This document shows positions 20,101-23,261 of a stretch of DNA of 23,261 nucleotides, piece by piece; the first letter of the stretch is position 1, and the number at the start of each line of letters is the position of its first letter. The stretch covers positions 2,112,215 through 2,135,475 of the forward strand of contig BFEA01000189.1 of the NCBI GenBank assembly GCA_003427395.1, written 5' to 3'. Source of the stretch: Chara braunii. Taxonomy: Eukaryota > Streptophyta > Charophyceae > Charales > Characeae. The notes below the pieces were generated by a model. It saw only the letters and a list, made by a program, of their open reading frames with translations, had not been told where the DNA came from and did not search any database. A program made the position numbers and the translations under genes.

Positions 20101-20616
20101 CCCCCAGCTGAGCGTGGAAAAGTGGATCGCAGTCACTCTGATTGCCGCGACATCTACGATAGAGACGATTTCAAAGTCGGTACCGCTGCCCAGAAAAAAG
20201 GGATTATCCGCCTTTCTGTGACGGCCGACAAGGAAGGAACAGGACAACTGGCAGACGAAACTGTGGCGTTGATGGAGTACTACAGGCAATTTCTGCTGAG
20301 CGAAAAGGATTGGCTAGATTTTATAATCGTGTATGAGCCCCTCTCGGTTACTAGGGCCGAGACTGCGCCCCACACCCTTGTGGATGTGGCGCACGGATGG
20401 ATCCGCCGGTGGCTTGGAGAAAAGGTCTCTCCGAAAGTGGCGCACTCGGCGCGAATCGTCTGTCAGCTCACAGACAAAAGATTAACTGCAGAGGCGTTGC
20501 GGCGAGTCGCCGTAATGCCGAATGTCGACGGCCTGATGCTGGGGTCATCCATCCTGAGGTCTCTCGCGAAGCACTCGTGCGCTGGCGACTCACAACGGGC
20601 CGGGGTCTGCAAGTAG
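17197..20616 (+). CDS. Hsp70-like chaperone fused to two degenerate triosephosphate-isomerase domains
   Basis: An uninterrupted 1139-codon frame. ATG 17197 is chosen because an in-frame TAG lies 42 nt upstream and the context (A at -3, G at +4) is good. Hsp70 part: nucleotide-binding domain about 11-418 with AIDLGTS, KRLIGW, VVTVPGCYNDRQREA, VHEPTAAALAYA and VLVGGSTRIPEL. Asp14, Lys75, Glu200 and Asp245 (Hsc70 D10, K71, E175, D206) are kept, but Val238 and Cys243 replace D199 and T204. The beta domain (about 425-525) is shortened. A Ser/Ala linker follows (528-550), then a helical lid (558-648), with no EEVD end. TIM copy 1, 665-923: Glu674, Gly760 and Gln833 replace catalytic Lys, His and Glu; DVAESTRIIFGG is kept. 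TIM copy 2, 930-1125: Glu1047 kept, strand 4 deleted. No signal peptide, so probably cytosolic. Likely non-catalytic; function unknown. Confidence 0.92.
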   Translation: MVNSEDTSTWIAIDLGTSSCAVGVMRDGRVHIIPNENGQLSTPSFVAFTDTQRLVGVQAQKQVQRKPQNVFFEIKRLIGWPNNQSPDGYKSWPFTVERDDHGRLWLQVSSKFLSSILTENDPSPNQGGDEGPEAFLWPEEVLAMLFAKMKTCAENFLSGGHAKLTKAVVTVPGCYNDRQREATKLAAEIAGFREVRLVHEPTAAALAYAHHTGLLPAGPNGQVGSARHLGSKTVLFFVLGGGCLDVALVTIADGRLEVNAATGNPSLGGRDFDDVIVEMIEEEAAKKFGDGVRVRNPRLRRKMKVAAEKAKKDLTLLRDASIEIESVVGEQDLSLPITRQEFVKRSELRLEECITAVQQVLNLAGIPPEQVQEVVLVGGSTRIPELVNRLKAFFGGRDPRPHFYQDEAVVHGAVLYTVRPQNSIRELSPSFGARDGPTLYPLDSGRWIPAVTPTPLAMGRYTKPGTKMELLDAVCREVVADGFEIGPDGNLFPSCGLDENGILVEIHDSHKPRASPAQITIRPGQQLDSSASQADAATASATAPSATFGSSFRKARCLPADIAVLKGNAQRIINYEENIHKVSEARHRWEKLIGEVEKKCDSGSHWRAWVIREEIHAGSKFLEPLCRKEEEFKAQCKELEELCEYVFGCDHGFGLMWTRSSTSRRKFFIADNWEGCEIQGTLDGLRRVEHMVGQDMCDIVASAPIFALRETKAQVQDVLNGRIEMAAPFGVCPREETVCTDKVSANCLRTNGIPYVIISGQESPRQVVDALQAGLRVILCVGGGTPLAGCAQMQGEELQLYDDNHDWPECERQLGEVLRAVGSDWRNVVIAYQPAWFREPWAGYPHQTCPQHLVDAVVRGHKRVRKALKTTLNGDVAESTRIIFGGFFSDGIWNALSQQREIDGFFLQNGLKHRSILATLCRRPPPKEERNFYLIGDLGENHVRESLMGAGKHLLGAQTKGWRTVFAVPPAERGKVDRSHSDCRDIYDRDDFKVGTAAQKKGIIRLSVTADKEGTGQLADETVALMEYYRQFLLSEKDWLDFIIVYEPLSVTRAETAPHTLVDVAHGWIRRWLGEKVSPKVAHSARIVCQLTDKRLTAEALRRVAVMPNVDGLMLGSSILRSLAKHSCAGDSQRAGVCK

Positions 20617-21560
20617 AGGGGGACATTCTTCCATCCGTCCCGCTCAGTAGGGAGAGCGTTTCAGCTCGACTGGCCGTGCATAGTATTGCGCGTCCCCCTA
20701 TCGGTTCTCTAGAGCTGAAAGTGAATGTAGAAGCTGAGATCTCTCTCTCCCTGCGATTGGATTGACTATCCCTGCGGCAGACGGGGGCCAGAAGTTCTTC
20801 TCGGCATGCTGTTTGTAGCTTTCGAGCGTCGCGATTGGTGACAGTCCTGATGTGGTCTTGCTTAGGTCAGACTAGCAAGGAAACGAAATACGGCCGCGAA
20901 CGCACTCAGGTTGGTGGACTTATTGCTTATCTTCGTCTCAGTCTCTGACCAGCAATTATAGCCCCAATTAGAGACCCATGCAGGGAAATCAAATCGATGG
21001 CAAGTTGATTGCTCTTAGGAGCTGACGAGTGATTCAGACTTTGATCTTCTCCCGGAGCACGCAGTATCTGTCTTTAATTTCTAATGTTAAACATCACCGC
21101 CTGGGCTCTATCCCGGGGCTGGTAGGGGCAGCCCTGGGATCGGTTTCTGCTGTGAGAGTGATCCAATCTTTTGGCGGGGAGCTGCACTCCCGTAGCATGC
21201 ACTTTGAAACCATATTCTAATTGCTTCTCTTTACGCACGTGTCCCATCACAGATCCTGCAGCTGGCCGTCGTCACGTCCAGGTGCACTGGGAGAGGGGCA
21301 TTTTCGTAGCTGCAATGTATTCAGTGCGGCGAAGCTGTTTCTCCCTTGTTGTTTTCCGCCGGCTTCGAGGACAACACTTGACGATTTTTAAGGGGAGAAA
21401 TCCTATTGAGGGAGGGAGAATGGGCATATGCCAGCGGCGTTGCCAGAAGACGCGCATCGTCGTGATATGGATGAGGGCAGAAAAATAAGAGAAATAACAC
21501 TCGCATGTTCGCTGATCAACTGATGGTGGGGACTTACTTATCACATCCTCCTCCTTGTGA
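20617..21560. other. 3' flank of the Hsp70-TIM gene
   Basis: No gene is recognised. There is no AATAAA near the stop codon and no poly-A tail that would mark a recent retrocopy. GTGAGAGTGATCCAATCTTT at about 21152 resembles the 5' ends of the downstream repeated introns and may be a further decayed cassette. Confidence 0.45.
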
Positions 21561-21618
21561 TTCTCCTCGACTCCTCTCTCCTGCTTCCTTGGCCGAACTG
21601 AGCTCAGCGATCGCAACA
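21561..21618 (+). CDS. Possible upstream exon fragment of the cassette gene
   Basis: Open from 21561 (TGA just before) to the donor-like GTAAGG at 21619, ending in the phase needed to join the next exon as Thr-Ala-Asp. It has no ATG, so any start lies further upstream and the left edge is unknown. Support comes only from phase agreement and the intron that follows. Confidence 0.25.
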
Positions 21619-21740
21619 GTAAGGAACTATCTTGGCTTTAAAAAAAAGACGTGTTTGGCGTTAGAGTGATCAGAAAGCTCTCGTCGTTTGTTTCTTGATT
21701 GCATCTCTCCTTCCTCCCTGACTTTCTTCAATCTGCGTAG
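21619..21740 (+). other. Candidate intron 1 (122 nt), repeat copy 1
   Basis: Begins GTAAGGAACTATCTTGGC. It has a pyrimidine-rich 3' part with a CTGAC branch-like motif (CTCCCTGACTTTCTTC) and ends GCGTAG. It is homologous to the segments at 21996-22140 and 22181-22316, which also keep GT, CTGAC and AG. This conservation of splice signals suggests a real intron on the + strand. Confidence 0.5.
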
Positions 21741-21995
21741 CAGCAGATTTGTTAACAGACAGAGTTGTCAATGTCGTATATTACATAGTCCCCCGCGTTA
21801 TGCGCGCCATCGTCATCAATTTAACCAGCCCGCCTATCCCGCTCGATTACAGCCATGATGATATTAGGGGCTTGTGTCCAAAAGACGAATGCAGAGGTCG
21901 TGATGTCAGAATTGAGAGTAATACCAACTGTATTAAGGGTTACAGAGACTGCAGTCGTACCGGCAGTGCCAGAAATGGTGGCAAGACCAGCTGCA
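21741..21995 (+). CDS. Candidate exon of a repeat-cassette gene, Cys/Ser-rich
   Basis: A 255-nt exon candidate with one frame open throughout. The N-terminal part reads ADLLTDRVVNVVYYIVPRVM. The C-terminal part is Cys-rich, with GLCPKDEC, SNTNCIKGYRDC and a final Cys. It ends at a consensus donor (GCA|GTAAGT) in a phase compatible with the next exon. Two related segments downstream keep the same frame locally: the short exon at 22141 repeats DLLT..VN.V, and the block near 22550 repeats SNT-x-C-x-KG-x-R. That is evidence the frame is meaningful. I recognise no family. It may be a partial or degenerate gene. Confidence 0.4.
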
Positions 21996-22140
21996 GTAAG
22001 TGATCCGAACTATCTTGGCAAAGAAACTGTGTGTATTTGAATTTTTGAGTGAGGAGAAGGCTGGCTCTTGTGCTCCATTTGGTCTCTCGAGTTTTGCTTT
22101 CTCTCCTGGCTCGCTGACTTTATCGCGCTTTGGGTGATAG
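21996..22140 (+). other. Candidate intron 2 (145 nt), repeat copy 2
   Basis: Begins with the consensus donor GTAAGTGATCC followed by GAACTATCTTGGC (shared with copy 1). It has GCTGACTTT as a branch-like motif and ends GTGATAG. It joins exons in a compatible phase, giving Thr-Ala-Asp-Leu-Leu-Thr. Confidence 0.5.
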
Positions 22141-22180
22141 CAGCAGATTTGCTAACAGAGGGAGCTGTCAATGCCGTGGA
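22141..22180 (+). CDS. Candidate 40-nt mini-exon
   Basis: Encodes ADLLTEGAVNAV, matching the start of the 255-nt exon (ADLLTDRVVNVV), and ends before a GTGAGT donor. Joining it to the following copy would shift frame, so it may be an alternative or a decayed cassette exon. Confidence 0.35.
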
Positions 22181-22316
22181 GTGAGTCGGACTATCCTCGC
22201 TAGGGTGGTGTATGTTTCACGTTTGACTGTTGAGAAAGCTCCTTTTCCTCGTTTGTTTTCTTAATGATTGCTTCTTTACTGCTCACCTGACTTTCGTTCC
22301 TGGCTTGGAAGGGTAG
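22181..22316 (+). other. Candidate intron 3 (136 nt), repeat copy 3
   Basis: Starts GTGAGTCGGACTATCCTCGC, carries CACCTGACTTTC as a branch-like motif and ends GGGTAG. It is homologous to copies 1 and 2, but the sequence in between has diverged widely. Confidence 0.45.
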
Positions 22317-22636
22317 CAGCAGATTTGTAGCAGGCGGAGCTGTCAATTTCAAAGACTATGTAGCATGTAGTATTGTACGATTAGCTTCTTCCTACTCATA
22401 TAACGCCCCATTATTAGCTTGTTCCCACTCACAGAACGCCCCACTATCATGAACGCAGACAACTTGTCTATCCGGCTTCATTACAGTCGTGATGGTGGGT
22501 TCGTGTGTTCCAGGGGAAGAGTGAAGCGGCCTTGATAGCAGTAATGATAGTAATACCACCTGCACTAAGGGTATCAGAAATAGTAGTAGCGGCAGAGGTA
22601 GTCTTGGAAGAAGTGGTAGAACCAACAGCAACTGCA
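22317..22636 (+). pseudogene. Third cassette exon, frame broken
   Basis: Homologous to 21741-21995, but a 1-nt deletion turns DLLT into DL-stop. The later part keeps local similarity: HYSRDGGFVCS matches DYSHDDIRGLC, and SNTTCTKGIRN matches SNTNCIKGYRD, across an internal frame change. The donor at its end has decayed to GTAGTC. The downstream sequence stays Ser/Gly/Asn-rich in the same style. Confidence 0.4.
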
Positions 22637-23072
22637 GTAGTCAAAACTGGCATGGATATAGCAATAGCACTCACGGCCACATCTATATTTCACTACCAGT
22701 AGTAGCAGTATGATTTCTCACAGTACTAGCATGACGAGTAACAGGGGTGGTTTCTGAAACTATAGCAAAAGTAAAATAGGAGCATATGCAACATCAGCAG
22801 CCGTAGAAGTAAAAGCAGTGGCAGTACGAACAGTACTGGCAGGATCTAATGGGACTAGAAGCAATAAGACTGGAGCCAAGACTCGCACCAAAAGGAGCAG
22901 ACAGAGCAGTAGCAGTGGCACGAGTGGTAGGAAGAGTTCCAGAAGCAGCAGCAGCAGAGTAATGACGGTTGCACCAGTAGGAAGTAGGAAGGATTGTTTG
23001 GACCACTACCTGGAGAAAGGATAACCGGAGCATCAGTGTCATCTTCATAGTAGTAGCTGTGGTTGTGTTGAT
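22637..23072 (+). other. Degenerate Ser/Gly/Arg-codon-rich sequence
   Basis: The sequence is built from AGT/AGC/GTA/GCA words. One + frame over 22840-22960 gives SNGTRSNKTGAKTRTKRS and then a Ser-rich run, similar in style to the cassette exons. On the minus strand the same bases give Thr/Ala-rich peptides. It is probably decayed or expanded repeat-cassette sequence; no intact gene is claimed. Confidence 0.35.
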
Positions 23073-23076
23073 GCTT

Positions 23077-23107
<31 letters not shown>

Positions 23108-23261
23108 CAGCAGCAGTAGTAGTAGCAGTAGCAGCGCATCTGTAGCAGTAGGAGTAGTAGCAATAGCAGTAGTAGCAGCAGTAGCAGTAGTAGGATCAGC
23201 AGTAGCAGTGCAGCTGTAGCAGTAGTAGTAGCAATAGCAGTAGTAGCAGCAGTAGCAGTAG
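23073..23261 (+). repeat. AGT/AGC trinucleotide array with a 71-bp higher-order repeat
   Basis: A nearly pure run of AGT and AGC triplets (poly-Ser in one + frame), cut by the window end. A 38-nt block starting AGTAGTAGCAATAGC recurs exactly at 23153-23190 and 23224-23261, a period of 71 bp, showing a minisatellite superimposed on the triplet repeat. Confidence 0.9.

Noticed and set aside
20397-20765. 122-codon ORF overlapping the end of the fusion gene
   Set aside because: Out-of-frame shadow of the TIM coding sequence for most of its length.
21619-22348. Regularly spaced repeats resembling a CRISPR array
   Set aside because: Only three divergent copies with spacings of 400 and 176 nt and eukaryotic splice signals, in a eukaryotic context.
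22855-23163. Minus-strand poly-Leu/Tyr/Cys ORF and Thr/Ala-rich frames
   Set aside because: Readings of the trinucleotide repeat. The splice-like signals and the peptide conservation between copies favour the + strand.

Overview
The window looks like nuclear DNA of a plant-lineage eukaryote. It has decayed Ty3/gypsy retroelements, GT-AG introns with branch-point-like CTGAC motifs, long simple-sequence tracts, an assembly gap of 49 N and a eukaryotic-type start context. The gag and pol peptides resemble Ty3/gypsy copies I associate with the charophyte alga Chara (probably C. braunii). That is from memory and could not be checked here.

Layout. Positions 1-4640 (+ strand): a truncated Ty3/gypsy element, 'A'. 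It has an LTR-like left part carrying a (TCC)n(TTC)n tract, an initiator-Met-tRNA type primer-binding site at 931, frameshifted gag, retropepsin, and only the N-terminal edge of reverse transcriptase. Positions 4650-5579 (- strand): a broken coding segment I cannot name. Positions 5770-11989 (- strand): a second decayed element, 'B' (gag, protease, RT, RNase H, integrase). Its protease is split by an insert of about 490 bp that contains the sequencing gap. Several of B's active-site lesions are coding-strand G-to-A changes. Positions 11990-17196: no gene recognised, but there is a 90-nt hairpin at 15218-15307, a (TG)n(GA)n tract, and two G-quadruplex-type motifs just before the next gene.

Positions 17197-20616 (+ strand) hold the highlight: one intact 1139-codon ORF. 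It encodes an Hsp70-like chaperone (nucleotide-binding domain, reduced beta domain, helical lid) fused to two successive triosephosphate-isomerase (TIM) domains. The Hsp70 ATPase site has lost the phosphate-2 Asp and Thr. TIM copy 1 has lost the catalytic Lys, His and Glu. TIM copy 2 keeps the Glu but lacks the strand carrying the His. I know of no described Hsp70-TIM-TIM protein. The open frame suggests a selected, non-catalytic chimera.

Positions 21561-23261 (+ strand) appear to hold duplicated intron-exon cassettes: three homologous GT-AG introns of 122-145 nt, with exons encoding a DLLT motif and a Ser/Gly/Asn/Cys-rich segment. The region runs into an expanded AGT/AGC serine-codon repeat at the window edge.
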